A stretch of 64,000 bases of DNA from an uncultured SAR86 cluster bacterium. Lineage in GTDB: Bacteria > Pseudomonadota > Gammaproteobacteria > Magnimaribacterales > D2472. The notes beneath the pieces are model-generated. The model did no database searches. It had not been told where the DNA came from and was given only the letters and a program-made list of their open reading frames with translations. Position numbers and translations under genes: made by a program. Shown here piece after piece: positions 1-9,216 of the stretch. The stretch spans positions 62,001 through 126,000 of the forward strand of contig CACJCN010000003.1 of assembly GCA_902591925.1 (NCBI GenBank). The letters run 5' to 3'. Each line of letters starts with the position of its first letter. The first letter of the stretch is position 1.

Positions 1-429
1 AGAATAGCTATTCCTGCAAGATATAGAATTGACTTTAAAACTCAGAATCATAATGAAATTGTAATAACAAAAGATCCTCAATATCCATCTATAAAACTTT
101 ATCATCATTCAGAATGGCAAAGGATTTCAACAAAACTTCAATCACTTCAGGGCTTAGACCCTATCGTTAGAAACTTGCAATGGACGATACTGGGCAATGC
201 CTATCAAACAGATATTGATATTGAGGGTAGGATGTTAGTTAGAATTCCCTCAGATTTGCAAAACTATGCCCAAATAAATGAACAGAAACAAGTTGCTTTA
301 GTTGGAATGGGAAATAAATTTGAAATTTGGAACATTAAAAATTGGGAAATGCGACAAACAGGAGGATCTCTTTCGACAGAGATTTTGGATGTTGTACTGC
401 CTGAAAGTATTAAAGAGATGTCATTTTAA
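1..429 (+). CDS. mraZ: MraZ transcriptional regulator (5' end cut by window)
   Basis: The frame is open from base 1 to TAA at 427-429 and gives 142 residues, so only about ten N-terminal residues are missing compared with the roughly 150-residue family. MraZ is a ring-forming SpoVT/AbrB-fold DNA-binding protein that represses the dcw promoter. The tail of the first AbrB-like motif (IPARYR) lies at the very start and the complete second one (DIEGRMLVRIP) at about residues 73-83. The dcw promoter and MraZ boxes lie upstream of the window. The next gene, 11 bases on, is ftsZ rather than the usual rsmH. Confidence 0.93.
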   Translation, partial: RIAIPARYRIDFKTQNHNEIVITKDPQYPSIKLYHHSEWQRISTKLQSLQGLDPIVRNLQWTILGNAYQTDIDIEGRMLVRIPSDLQNYAQINEQKQVALVGMGNKFEIWNIKNWEMRQTGGSLSTEILDVVLPESIKEMSF

Positions 430-440
430 AGGGGAGTATG

Positions 441-1550
441 ATGAATTTTGAAGTAGTTGAAACAAAACAAGAAAACGCAAAAATAAAAGTTGTTGGAGTT
501 GGTGGCGGTGGCGGAAATGCAATACTTCATATGATCAATCATGATATCAAGGGCGTAGATTTTATTTGTGCAAATACTGATACTCAAGCTCTAAAATCTG
601 TAAAAACTGCAACTACACTGAAACTTGGCAATGGTTTAACAAAAGGATTAGGTGCTGGAGCAGATCCTGACATTGGAAGAAGAGCTGCTGAAAGTGACAG
701 AATGGCAATTGAAGAATTATTATCTGGTGCAGATATGGTTTTTATTACTGCTGGAATGGGAGGAGGCACAGGAACTGGAGCTGCACCTGTAATTGCATCA
801 ATTGCAAAAGAATTAGGAGCGTTGACTGTTGCTGTAGTCACAAAACCTTTTAAATTTGAGGGAAAAAAGAGAATGGGAGCTGCAGAGAAAGGACTTGCAT
901 CATTAGTTGAAGAGGTAGACAGCCTTGTAACCATTCCAAATGAAAAACTTTTTGAAATATTAGGATTAGATACATCTATGCAGGATGCTTTTGCAAAATC
1001 TGACGACGTTTTAAAGGGAGCTGTTCAAGGAATTTCAGACATAATTATGCAAAGAGGTCATGTAAATGTTGACTTTGCTGATGTAAAAGCTGTTATGTCA
1101 GAAAAAGGAATTGCCATGATGGGTACTGGTATAGCAAGTGGCAAGAATAGAGCAGAAGCTGCAGCAACAATGGCTGTAAAAAGTGAATTGTTGGATGATA
1201 TTAATCTTAAAAATGCTAGAGGTGTTTTGGTGAATATTACAGGTAAAGAACCTACTCTTAGAGATCAAGCTGAGGTTGCAGACATCATTGATGATATTGT
1301 TAGTGAAGATGCAAATATTATTTATGGTCTTGTTTTTGATAAAAATTATAAAGATGAAATTAAAGTAACAATTGTTGCAACAGGTGTGGATCAAAGAGCA
1401 CCTTCTTTAGTAATAGATAACGAACCATCAATAAAATTAAATCCTGTTGGTTTGGATAAAGATAAAACCAGTCAAAAAGTTGGCACGTCGTCTGCAGAGG
1501 AAATTGATTTCCTTGATGTGCCGACTTTTATGAGAAAACAAGTAGATTAA
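441..1550 (+). CDS. ftsZ: Cell division protein FtsZ
   Basis: Tubulin-like GTPase that polymerises into the Z ring at midcell. The N-terminal nucleotide-binding segment (GVGGGGGNA), the tubulin signature GGGTGTGAAP, and the conserved C-terminal peptide DFLDVPTFMRKQ that binds FtsA and ZipA are all visible; 369 residues is normal although the linker before the tail is short. Two adjacent ATGs exist (438 and 441); the GGGGAG at 431-436 is better spaced for 441. It is 11 bases after mraZ and 1 base before rsmH, so it belongs to the dcw operon, but in the wrong place: in proteobacteria ftsZ normally follows ftsA near the 3' end of the cluster. Confidence 0.97.
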   Translation: MNFEVVETKQENAKIKVVGVGGGGGNAILHMINHDIKGVDFICANTDTQALKSVKTATTLKLGNGLTKGLGAGADPDIGRRAAESDRMAIEELLSGADMVFITAGMGGGTGTGAAPVIASIAKELGALTVAVVTKPFKFEGKKRMGAAEKGLASLVEEVDSLVTIPNEKLFEILGLDTSMQDAFAKSDDVLKGAVQGISDIIMQRGHVNVDFADVKAVMSEKGIAMMGTGIASGKNRAEAAATMAVKSELLDDINLKNARGVLVNITGKEPTLRDQAEVADIIDDIVSEDANIIYGLVFDKNYKDEIKVTIVATGVDQRAPSLVIDNEPSIKLNPVGLDKDKTSQKVGTSSAEEIDFLDVPTFMRKQVD

Positions 1551-1551
1551 A

Positions 1552-2445
1552 ATGCTTCATTTTCCAGTTTTACTGGAAGAATCCATTGATTTTTTAGTAA
1601 ATGACATAAACGGTCATTACATTGACTGTACTTTTGGCAGAGGTGGACACTCAAAGTTAATTTTAGATAAATTATCCAAAGATGGACTTTTAACAGGAAT
1701 CGATAAAGATCCTGATGCATTTGAATATGCTTTGAAATTTCAAAATGATAATTTCAAGATTATTAATGATTCGTTTAATAACATTGAGAAATACTTTAAA
1801 GAAGAAAGCATTGACGGAATTATCTATGATCTTGGTACATGCTCGACTCATCTTGATCAACCTGAAAGGGGGTTTAGCTTTAATAAAGATGGCCCACTCG
1901 ATATGCGCTTTAATAATAAAAAAGGTACACCACTTTCTGTATGGTTAGAAAATGCCTCAGAAGAACAAATAAGAGATATTCTTTATAAATTTGGTGATGA
2001 AAAACATGCAAAATTAATTAGTAATGCAATTGTTAAAAGCAAAATTAAGAATAAGATTTCAACAACGACTCAGCTTTCAAATATTATTAAAGACATACAT
2101 CCTGAAAAAAATAAAAAAATTCATCCAGCAACGAAATCTTTTCAAGCTTTTCGTATTTTTATAAACAACGAACTTGAAGAATTTGCAGAATCTCTTAAAG
2201 CAGCAGAAAAACTTTTAAAGTTAGGTGGTTATATAGTAACAATAGCTTTTCATTCATTAGAAGATAATATTATCAAAAATTTTTTTAAACCATCCTTGGT
2301 ATCTTTCCCCAAAGATATTCCTATAAATAACAAAGAAGAAAAGAGATTTAAATGTATTGCAAAAAAAGTCAGGGCCTCTAAAGATGAAACAAATATTAAT
2401 CCAAGATCAAGAAGTGCAATAATGAGGGTCTTTCAAAAAATATGA
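1552..2445 (+). CDS. rsmH: 16S rRNA (cytosine1402-N4)-methyltransferase RsmH (MraW)
   Basis: SAM-dependent methyltransferase acting on C1402 of 16S rRNA in the P site. The N-terminal HFPVLLEE, the SAM-binding segment DCTFGRGGHS (about residues 25-34), DLGTCSTHLDQPERGFSF, and the C-terminal HSLEDNIIKNFF and NPRSRSA signatures are clear. Length 297 is close to the usual 310. The ATG lies one base after the ftsZ stop and the stop overlaps the ftsL ATG by 4 bases (ATGA), so it is translated as part of the dcw operon. Confidence 0.96.
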   Translation: MLHFPVLLEESIDFLVNDINGHYIDCTFGRGGHSKLILDKLSKDGLLTGIDKDPDAFEYALKFQNDNFKIINDSFNNIEKYFKEESIDGIIYDLGTCSTHLDQPERGFSFNKDGPLDMRFNNKKGTPLSVWLENASEEQIRDILYKFGDEKHAKLISNAIVKSKIKNKISTTTQLSNIIKDIHPEKNKKIHPATKSFQAFRIFINNELEEFAESLKAAEKLLKLGGYIVTIAFHSLEDNIIKNFFKPSLVSFPKDIPINNKEEKRFKCIAKKVRASKDETNINPRSRSAIMRVFQKI

Positions 2446-2711
2446 TTAAAAAGAAAATAATATTTCAATATTTATTTTTATTAGTTTTAATCTTTATTCT
2501 AAGTATAGAAAAGATTAAATTATCATGGGAAATAAGTACTCTTTATAACAATAGTGAAAATATAAAAGTTGAGCTTGAAAAACTCAAAGATCTCAATCTT
2601 AAATTAACAACACAGTACCATTTAGAAAATTCTCCAGCAATTATTGAAAAAATTGCTAAAGAAGATTTAGGAATGACAAAAAAGAGGCCTAAAAAAATTA
2701 GTTATGAATAA
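2442..2711 (+). CDS. ftsL: Cell division protein FtsL
   Basis: Small bitopic divisome protein of 89 residues. A lysine-rich cytoplasmic start (MIKKKI) is followed by a hydrophobic segment at about residues 7-21, then a heptad-like stretch (about 33-60) of coiled-coil character and a conserved-looking PAIIEKIAKEDLGM segment. FtsL pairs with FtsB (here at 22946) and FtsQ to control FtsWI. Identity rests on position between rsmH and ftsI plus this architecture, because FtsL sequences are poorly conserved. It overlaps both neighbours (4 and 8 bases). Confidence 0.85.
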   Translation: MIKKKIIFQYLFLLVLIFILSIEKIKLSWEISTLYNNSENIKVELEKLKDLNLKLTTQYHLENSPAIIEKIAKEDLGMTKKRPKKISYE

Positions 2712-4323
2712 TAAACTCAATTACTTAAATTGGAGATTTATACTAATAGCTGTTGCTATTTTTGTTTGCTTGATTGCAATAATCTTTAAGATTTTCTCAT
2801 TGCAATTTTTTGAGAGTAATTTCCTTCAGAATGAAGGTAACAAGAGGTATGTTAAATACAAAGACATTGTGCCAGTAAGGGGAACTATATACGATAGAAA
2901 CAATTTTCCATTAGCGGTATCGGTCATTAATTATGATCTTTATGCTTTAAGGGGATTTACAAAATCTCAGCTGCTTAATATATCAGAAAGAGTTGATTTG
3001 GATATTGATCCTGGAATTGAAGTTTTCAACAAGAAAACGCTTTTAAAGAAAAACATTTCAAATGAGGCACTAATAGAAATCAGAAATTCAAGATTTAAAA
3101 ATATAGAGGTGGAGGTTCGTCACAGTAGACATTATCCGCTGGGCGATCAAATTGCACCTTTAATCGGATTCTATGGTAAAGATGGGGCACAAGAGGGACT
3201 TGAAAAAAGTTATGACAGGGTTTTATCAGGTAAAAAGGGGAGGCAAAAATACTTTAAGAATGCTAAACAAGAAATCATTTCAAAACCTATCGAAGTTTCT
3301 AGAACGCTACAAGGAAGTGACATACATCTAACTATTGATAGCACTTTACAATTTTATGCATACAAATTCTTAGTTGAGGCCATTAAAAGCAACAAAGCAA
3401 AATCTGGAACAGCTATAATTTTAAATAATATAGATGGCGAAATACTGGCAATGGCAAGCTTTCCATCATATAACCCAAATCATCCTCAAAGAAAGATACA
3501 AAAAAACAGGGCTTTGGTGGATGCATACGAGTTGGGATCAGTCTTGAAACCCATAGTTTTGTCAAAAGCTCTTGAACAAAAAATTGTGAATATCGATGAG
3601 TATATAGACATACCAAGAAGACTGTATCTTAATGACAAGATTATTGTCGATTCAAAGCAATATGAGAAACTAACGCCAGCAGAAATAATTACATATTCTA
3701 GTCAAATCGGAGCATCTAAAATTGCTTTAGAGCTGGGATATGATGATCTAAAATCAAATTATTATGATTTTGGTTTTACAAAACCAATTTCAATTAACTT
3801 TCCATCATCCGCATTTGGCTATATGGCCATTAAGGATAAAATTCTTGACAAAGAACTTGCAAGTTTAGGGTATGGTTATGGCTTAACAATTAGTCCTTTT
3901 CAGATAGCATCAGCTTATTCAGTATTTGCTAACAATGGGATTTTTAAAGATTTTAAGCTTCTCAAAGACGAAGATGTTTCATCGAGAAGAGTTATTTCTG
4001 AATCAACTGCATCAAATATTTTGAAAGCTTTAGAAATGGCTACAAAAGACGGAACAGGAAAAGCTGCAAATGTTACTGGGTTTTCTCAAGGAGGTAAGAC
4101 TGGAACTGTTCATCAAATAAGATCTGGATCAGGTTATGCAGAAGATATGTATAGAGCTTCATTCATTGGAATAACGCCTTTAAACAAAAACTCTCTGACA
4201 ATATTTGTTTCTATAGATGAACCAAGTTTAGATTCATACTCTGGTGGCAGTGTGGCAGCACCCGCTTTTGCAAAGATAGCAGAAAATTCTCTAAATCACT
4301 TAGGATATTTTGAAGATGAGTGA
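2704..4323 (+). CDS. ftsI: Septal peptidoglycan transpeptidase FtsI (PBP3)
   Basis: Class B penicillin-binding protein cross-linking septal peptidoglycan with FtsW. A single membrane segment (about residues 11-31) precedes the pedestal domain with RGTIYDRN and the transpeptidase domain. The catalytic SxxK is S279-V-L-K282 and the KTG triad is K465-T-G. The middle motif, normally SSN, reads S332-S-Q334, a substitution of a strongly conserved Asn (see findings). Length 539 is a little short of E. coli's 588. Overlaps ftsL by 8 bases and murE by 8. Confidence 0.96.
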   Translation: MNNKLNYLNWRFILIAVAIFVCLIAIIFKIFSLQFFESNFLQNEGNKRYVKYKDIVPVRGTIYDRNNFPLAVSVINYDLYALRGFTKSQLLNISERVDLDIDPGIEVFNKKTLLKKNISNEALIEIRNSRFKNIEVEVRHSRHYPLGDQIAPLIGFYGKDGAQEGLEKSYDRVLSGKKGRQKYFKNAKQEIISKPIEVSRTLQGSDIHLTIDSTLQFYAYKFLVEAIKSNKAKSGTAIILNNIDGEILAMASFPSYNPNHPQRKIQKNRALVDAYELGSVLKPIVLSKALEQKIVNIDEYIDIPRRLYLNDKIIVDSKQYEKLTPAEIITYSSQIGASKIALELGYDDLKSNYYDFGFTKPISINFPSSAFGYMAIKDKILDKELASLGYGYGLTISPFQIASAYSVFANNGIFKDFKLLKDEDVSSRRVISESTASNILKALEMATKDGTGKAANVTGFSQGGKTGTVHQIRSGSGYAEDMYRASFIGITPLNKNSLTIFVSIDEPSLDSYSGGSVAAPAFAKIAENSLNHLGYFEDE

Positions 4324-5779
4324 ATATGAAGAAATATTAGGTATAAAAATTCCTAAAAATACCAAAATTAAAGCTGTGACCAATTCATCAAAGAAGGTAA
4401 CAAAGGATTCAATTTTTTTTGGATTCAAAGGAACTAAAGTTCATGGAAGCAAGTATGCTAAAGATGCCATTAAGAATGGAGCATCGTTGGTTATTCACGA
4501 CGATCCTTTGTTTGTAAAAAATAATGAAAAGATAATTTACTCAAAAGATCTAAAAAAAAATATTATTAAATTTTTAGATTCCTTTTATTCAATTGACATT
4601 AATAGTAATAATTTTTTCGCATTTACAGGCACAAATGGCAAGTCGTCAACTGCTTACATTTGTCATCAATTACTTCGAAATATGGATTATGAATCTTTAT
4701 ACATAGGTACCTTGGGTATCAAACATAATGATGAAAAAATTCAAACAAAATTTTCAAATAAAACAACTCCAGATATATTTGAATTATATGAAATACTTGA
4801 TTCACTTAATTACGGTTTAGACTCTATAAGTATATGTCTGGAAGTATCATCTCATTCGCTTGATCAAAATAGGCTTGATGGCATCCAATGGCTAAATTCC
4901 GCATCAATATTAAATATTGGTGAAGACCATTTGGATTACCATAAGGATATTTCTTCTTATAGAGACTCAAAATTTAGTATCTTTAAAATGAATTCGCCAA
5001 TAAAACTTGTTACTGATGAATCTAATAACTTTGTAAAGAACTATGATTATTTAAAAGAAACAAAGTTGACATCTATAAGTAATAAAAATAATTTTTCTGA
5101 TGTTTATTATAAAATTACAAAAGCTAATTTTAAAAATTGCGAATTTAAAATATTTCTTAATAACCCACCAAGCGGGCAAGAAATATATAAAAATAAGAAA
5201 TATAAATTTAAATGTACTCTTTTTCCAGAGTTTAATATTACTAATCTTGTATTTGCAATTTCTTCAATAGGATTTGATGAATTCTCTGATAAGCATGTTA
5301 ATGATCTATCTTTCATCAAGTTACCAAAAGGTAGGACTGAGGTTATAAATAATATTTCTAAAAATATAATCATAGACTATGCCCATAATTCTCACTCTTT
5401 TGAAGTGCTATTGTGTTCAATCAAAAAATATTTCGATAATTTAATTTTAGTTTTTGGGTTTGGAGGCGATAGAGATAAATCTAAACGATCAAAGATGTTA
5501 AAAATTGCTTTAGACAATTCATCTAAAATTTTTTTAACATCAGACAATTCCAGGAGTGAGAAATTTGAAAATATTATAAAAGATGCCATGAAAGGGAATA
5601 ATCAGAGAGACATAACAATCATAGAAGATAGAAAAGAGGCAATAATCAATGCAAATAAATTTTTGGATAAAAATAGTTGTTTGTTAATTCTTGGTAAAGG
5701 ACATGAACAAACTCAAGAAATTGATGGAAAAATTTATCATTTTAGTGACCATGAGGTAATTGATGAAATTTATAACTAA
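4316..5779 (+). CDS. murE: UDP-MurNAc-tripeptide synthetase MurE
   Basis: Mur ligase adding the third residue of the stem peptide in the cytoplasm. The ATP P-loop FTGTNGKSS, the LEVSSHSLDQ and NIGEDHLDYH motifs, and a C-terminal amino-acid-recognition motif D410-N-S-R413 are visible; DNPR is the usual meso-diaminopimelate form, so the Arg contacting DAP is kept while Pro is Ser. DAP is therefore the likely substrate, consistent with a Gram-negative cell and with dapA at 47853. An in-frame TTG at 4310 exists, but ATG 4316 gives a normal N-terminus; 487 residues. Confidence 0.95.
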   Translation: MSEYEEILGIKIPKNTKIKAVTNSSKKVTKDSIFFGFKGTKVHGSKYAKDAIKNGASLVIHDDPLFVKNNEKIIYSKDLKKNIIKFLDSFYSIDINSNNFFAFTGTNGKSSTAYICHQLLRNMDYESLYIGTLGIKHNDEKIQTKFSNKTTPDIFELYEILDSLNYGLDSISICLEVSSHSLDQNRLDGIQWLNSASILNIGEDHLDYHKDISSYRDSKFSIFKMNSPIKLVTDESNNFVKNYDYLKETKLTSISNKNNFSDVYYKITKANFKNCEFKIFLNNPPSGQEIYKNKKYKFKCTLFPEFNITNLVFAISSIGFDEFSDKHVNDLSFIKLPKGRTEVINNISKNIIIDYAHNSHSFEVLLCSIKKYFDNLILVFGFGGDRDKSKRSKMLKIALDNSSKIFLTSDNSRSEKFENIIKDAMKGNNQRDITIIEDRKEAIINANKFLDKNSCLLILGKGHEQTQEIDGKIYHFSDHEVIDEIYN

Positions 5780-7103
5780 TACTTCAGATTTAGCAAAATT
5801 TCTTAATAAGAAAATAAAATTTAATGCATTAATAAAATCAATTTCAACTGATACAAGATCATTAAAAAAGAATTCATTATTTATAGCTATAAAAGGTGAA
5901 AATTTTGATGGAAATGATTTTGTTGATGAGGCACTCTCAAAAGGTTCAAATATTATTATTGCTGATAATAAACGTTTTAAAAACAATAAAGATAAAAGAA
6001 TTATATGGGTGAATGATTCGATAAAAGCACTTAAAACAATATCAAATAACATCATCAAAGATTATGGTGGTAACGTAATTGCGATTACTGGCAGCAATGG
6101 AAAAACAACAACAACAAATATTATTGGTAAAACCCTTAAAAATAACTCAAAAACTTTAAAAAATTTTAATAACGAAATCGGTATGCCTCTGAGCTTGATG
6201 AATGCTTCTTTTAAATCAAAGAATTTAATTTTTGAAATCGGTGCCTCCAAATTAAATGACATTGATTATCTTAGTAAAATCTTACAACCTAATGTTGGAT
6301 TAATAACAAATATTGGAAATTCACATTTAGAGTCCCTGAAGAATATTGATGGTGTTTTTAAAGTAAAGTCTGAAATAGTTAAAAATATTAAGAAAAATGG
6401 CTTTTTAGTTGTACCTAATGATAATAAGAAGCATCTTAATAAATGGAAAAAAATGAGATCAGACATAACAACAATTTCTTTTGGTATGAAGGATGATTCT
6501 GATTTTTATCCTATTGACATAAAGATTAAACAAAATGGACTAAGCTTTTTAGTCACCTCGAGACTGCTTGAAAAACCAATAAAAATATCATCTTCACTGG
6601 AAGGAGTTCATAATGTTAAAAATATTCTTTCAGCATGTGCAGTGCATTATTGTCTGGGTCAAAACCTACAGGATTTTTCAAAATCAATTAGCTTATCTAA
6701 ACTAGACAATTTAAGGCAAGTAAAATACAAATGGCTAAAAGGATCTACCTTAATTGATGATAGTTATAATGCAAATCCAGATTCTACAAAAAAATCTATT
6801 GATTTATTAAGTAATTACAACAAAAAAACTGTCTTATTATTAGGAGACATGTTGGAGTTGGGCAGGTATAAAAATAAACTTCATAAAGAAGTTGGGGAAT
6901 ATGCAAAATCTAAGGGAATCAGGAAATTGATTGCATTTGGCAATCTTACAAGACATTCAATTGATGGCTTTGGAAAAAATGGGATTTTTTTTAATGATGA
7001 GACTAAGTTAAAAAACTATTTAAGGAAAAATATAACGTCAAAAAATGTTATCTTAATAAAAGGTTCAAGAGGTATGAAAATGGAGCGATTTATAGATGTT
7101 TGA
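5763..7103 (+). CDS. murF: UDP-MurNAc-tripeptide:D-Ala-D-Ala ligase MurF
   Basis: Last cytoplasmic Mur ligase, adding D-Ala-D-Ala to the stem peptide. The N-terminal [18 protein letters not shown] is typical of MurF/MurE; the P-loop is [28 protein letters not shown] and the C-terminal DSYNANPDS and LGDMLELG signatures are all present. 446 residues is normal. ATG 5763 (preceded by an in-frame TTG) overlaps murE by 17 bases and the stop overlaps the mraY start by 8. Confidence 0.96.
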   Translation: MKFITNTSDLAKFLNKKIKFNALIKSISTDTRSLKKNSLFIAIKGENFDGNDFVDEALSKGSNIIIADNKRFKNNKDKRIIWVNDSIKALKTISNNIIKDYGGNVIAITGSNGKTTTTNIIGKTLKNNSKTLKNFNNEIGMPLSLMNASFKSKNLIFEIGASKLNDIDYLSKILQPNVGLITNIGNSHLESLKNIDGVFKVKSEIVKNIKKNGFLVVPNDNKKHLNKWKKMRSDITTISFGMKDDSDFYPIDIKIKQNGLSFLVTSRLLEKPIKISSSLEGVHNVKNILSACAVHYCLGQNLQDFSKSISLSKLDNLRQVKYKWLKGSTLIDDSYNANPDSTKKSIDLLSNYNKKTVLLLGDMLELGRYKNKLHKEVGEYAKSKGIRKLIAFGNLTRHSIDGFGKNGIFFNDETKLKNYLRKNITSKNVILIKGSRGMKMERFIDV

Positions 7104-8181
7104 GTATTTGGGTACAGTTTTAGTATCTGTTGATCCTGGTTTTGACGTTCTAAGATACTTAACTGTGAGAACAATTGGTGGAACGGTAACAGCGCTTTTG
7201 CTTTCAATCTTGATGGGCCCATTAATCATTAATTCTCTCAAATCAATGCAATTTGAGCAGTTTGTCAGAAAAGATGGACCACAATCCCACTACAAAAAAA
7301 CGGGTACGCCCACAATGGGAGGACTACTTATATTGTCTTCTTTAATAATTTCAACTCTTTTATGGGCTGATCTTGGAAATAGATATATTTGGGTTGTATT
7401 AGGAGTAACCATAGGTTTTTCAATAATTGGTTTTTTTGATGATTATTTAAAAATTAAAAATAAAAGCTCCGATGGACTATCTTCAAAACAAAAGATTTTT
7501 TTTCAATCCTTGATTGCGGTTATATCAATAACATATCTATATTACTCAGCTGAGATTATTCCTGAACAGTCTTTTATTGTTCCTTTTTTTAAAGATTTAA
7601 TAATCCCCATGTCTCCCTTTGTTTTTATTTTTATTGGAGTGTTTGTATTAGTTGGCTCTTCGAATGCGGTCAATTTGACAGATGGGCTGGACGGTCTTGC
7701 AATTCTTCCCTCAGTCTTGATTGGAGGAGCACTTGGCTTAATTGCTTATGCTATGGGGAACCAAAATATAGCAGATTATTTATATCTGCCACATCTTCCA
7801 TTATCTGGAGAGTTAATAGTGTTCTGTGGGGCACTAATTGGATCAGGCATTGGTTTTCTATGGTATAACACATATCCAGCTCAAGTATTCATGGGAGATA
7901 TTGGGTCACTAAGTCTCGGAGCTATATTAGGAATAATCGCAATTATTTTAAGACACGAATTAGTTTTTGCAATTATGGCTGGAGTATTTGTAATGGAGAC
8001 TCTAAGTGTAGCAATTCAAGTAATTTCGTTTAAAACAAGAGGTAAGAGAGTTTTTTTAATGGCACCAATTCATCATCATTTTGAACTTAAGGGCTGGGCT
8101 GAGCCTAAGATTATTGTTAGATTTTGGATAATCACACTTGTTTTAATTCTGATTGCATTATCAACATTAAAGTTAAGGTAA
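7096..8181 (+). CDS. mraY: Phospho-N-acetylmuramoyl-pentapeptide transferase MraY
   Basis: Ten-helix membrane enzyme that transfers phospho-MurNAc-pentapeptide to undecaprenyl phosphate, making lipid I. The family signatures are evident: KTGTPTMGG near residue 70, the Asp-rich [17 protein letters not shown], and the cytoplasmic HHHFELKGW with its three-His run. Length 361 matches E. coli (360). It sits between murF and murD and overlaps murF by 8 bases. Confidence 0.97.
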   Translation: MFEYLGTVLVSVDPGFDVLRYLTVRTIGGTVTALLLSILMGPLIINSLKSMQFEQFVRKDGPQSHYKKTGTPTMGGLLILSSLIISTLLWADLGNRYIWVVLGVTIGFSIIGFFDDYLKIKNKSSDGLSSKQKIFFQSLIAVISITYLYYSAEIIPEQSFIVPFFKDLIIPMSPFVFIFIGVFVLVGSSNAVNLTDGLDGLAILPSVLIGGALGLIAYAMGNQNIADYLYLPHLPLSGELIVFCGALIGSGIGFLWYNTYPAQVFMGDIGSLSLGAILGIIAIILRHELVFAIMAGVFVMETLSVAIQVISFKTRGKRVFLMAPIHHHFELKGWAEPKIIVRFWIITLVLILIALSTLKLR

Positions 8182-8187
8182 GGTTAA

Positions 8188-9216
8188 GTGAGATCTCTAA
8201 TATATGGTTATGGGGATACAGGTAAATCTTTTGAAAGATACTTAAAAGATAAAAAAATTGATTTTGATATTTTTGATTCAAATATTGCTGAATATAATCA
8301 AAATTATAACTTTGAAGACTTTGATCAAATTTTGTGCAGTCCTGGAATACCAAAAGACATTTTTGAGAATATTAAGAGCCAAAATATCAATACATTTACA
8401 GATGTAGACATTTTTTTTAATGAAGACAAATCTGTAAAAATTGGTATTACCGGAACTAACAGGAAAAGCACTACAGCATTTCATTTACATCAATTATTAA
8501 ATAAATATAAATCTTCAAATTTAGTAGGCAATATTGGAAATACAATGTTGGACTTTATCAATAATGGAAAAGAGTTCTCAATAATTGAATTATCAAGTTT
8601 TCAATTAGATAAGATGAATCAAAATCGGCTTGATTTTGGCATTTTGCTTAATATTGAAGAAGATCATCTTGATTATCATGGCGACTTTAAATCTTATAAA
8701 CTAGCAAAAGAAAAAATTCTCTCAGCTAATGAAAGCATTTCTTTTGAGATAGATCCGTATAATCTATTTAAATGGATTACTGGCAAAGAAGCTAAAAAAA
8801 TACAATTAAAAAATCTTCCATATAGATTTGAACATATATCTGAAAAAATTATTAATGATTCAAAGTCAACAAATTATCATTCTTTGAAGTACGCAATGAA
8901 AAAAGCAAAAAAATGCTTTAATAGTGAATATATTTTGATTGTGTGTGGAAATCCTAAAAAAGAAAAATATAAAGAAATTCATCTTAAAGATCCAAGCGAA
9001 GTTTATATTTTTGGAAAGCATTCCTATCAAATAAATAAATGTATTGAGCATCCTAAAAAGAAATTATTTAAGAATATTAAAGAATTATTTGAATTTGTTC
9101 ATACTAAAAAAAGTACATGTAATATACTTTTTTCTCCTGGTTATCCAAGCGGTGATGACTTCAAAGATTTTAACGAAAGAGGTGAGATCTTCAACATTCA
9201 CGCATTTAATAAATAA
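8188..9216 (+). CDS. murD: UDP-MurNAc-L-Ala:D-Glu ligase MurD, shortened
   Basis: Cytoplasmic Mur ligase adding D-Glu. Position between mraY and ftsW and the motifs ELSSFQLD, EEDHLDYHGDF, a Lys (SYKLAK) matching the carbamylated Lys, NDSKSTN and the C-terminal SPGYPSGDDFKDFNERG identify it. It has 342 residues against 438 in E. coli; the loss is mainly inside the central domain, where only about 40 residues separate the DHxD motif from PYRFEHI instead of about 110, removing the GxHN segment. The P-loop reads GTN-R92-KST, with Arg for the usual Gly. Start is GTG at 8188. No frameshift is seen. Confidence 0.88.
   Translation: MRSLIYGYGDTGKSFERYLKDKKIDFDIFDSNIAEYNQNYNFEDFDQILCSPGIPKDIFENIKSQNINTFTDVDIFFNEDKSVKIGITGTNRKSTTAFHLHQLLNKYKSSNLVGNIGNTMLDFINNGKEFSIIELSSFQLDKMNQNRLDFGILLNIEEDHLDYHGDFKSYKLAKEKILSANESISFEIDPYNLFKWITGKEAKKIQLKNLPYRFEHISEKIINDSKSTNYHSLKYAMKKAKKCFNSEYILIVCGNPKKEKYKEIHLKDPSEVYIFGKHSYQINKCIEHPKKKLFKNIKELFEFVHTKKSTCNILFSPGYPSGDDFKDFNERGEIFNIHAFNK

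Noticed and set aside
584-934. 116-codon minus-strand frame inside ftsZ
   Set aside because: Antisense to the tubulin GTPase domain, which is fully conserved on the plus strand.
441-1550. Possibility that this ftsZ is a phage-type or divergent paralogue
   Set aside because: It has the standard GGGTGTG signature, normal length and a canonical FtsA/ZipA-binding tail, and no other ftsZ is present in the cluster, so it is the ordinary division FtsZ in an unusual place.
5684-6058. 124-codon minus-strand frame across the murE-murF junction
   Set aside because: Shadow of two real genes in AT-rich DNA; hydrophobic character comes from the complement of Lys/Asn-rich codons.
8188-9216. murD as a frameshifted pseudogene
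   Set aside because: The frame is open from start to stop, motifs occur in the right order on both sides of the missing segment, and neighbours are tightly spaced; an in-frame internal deletion explains it better.
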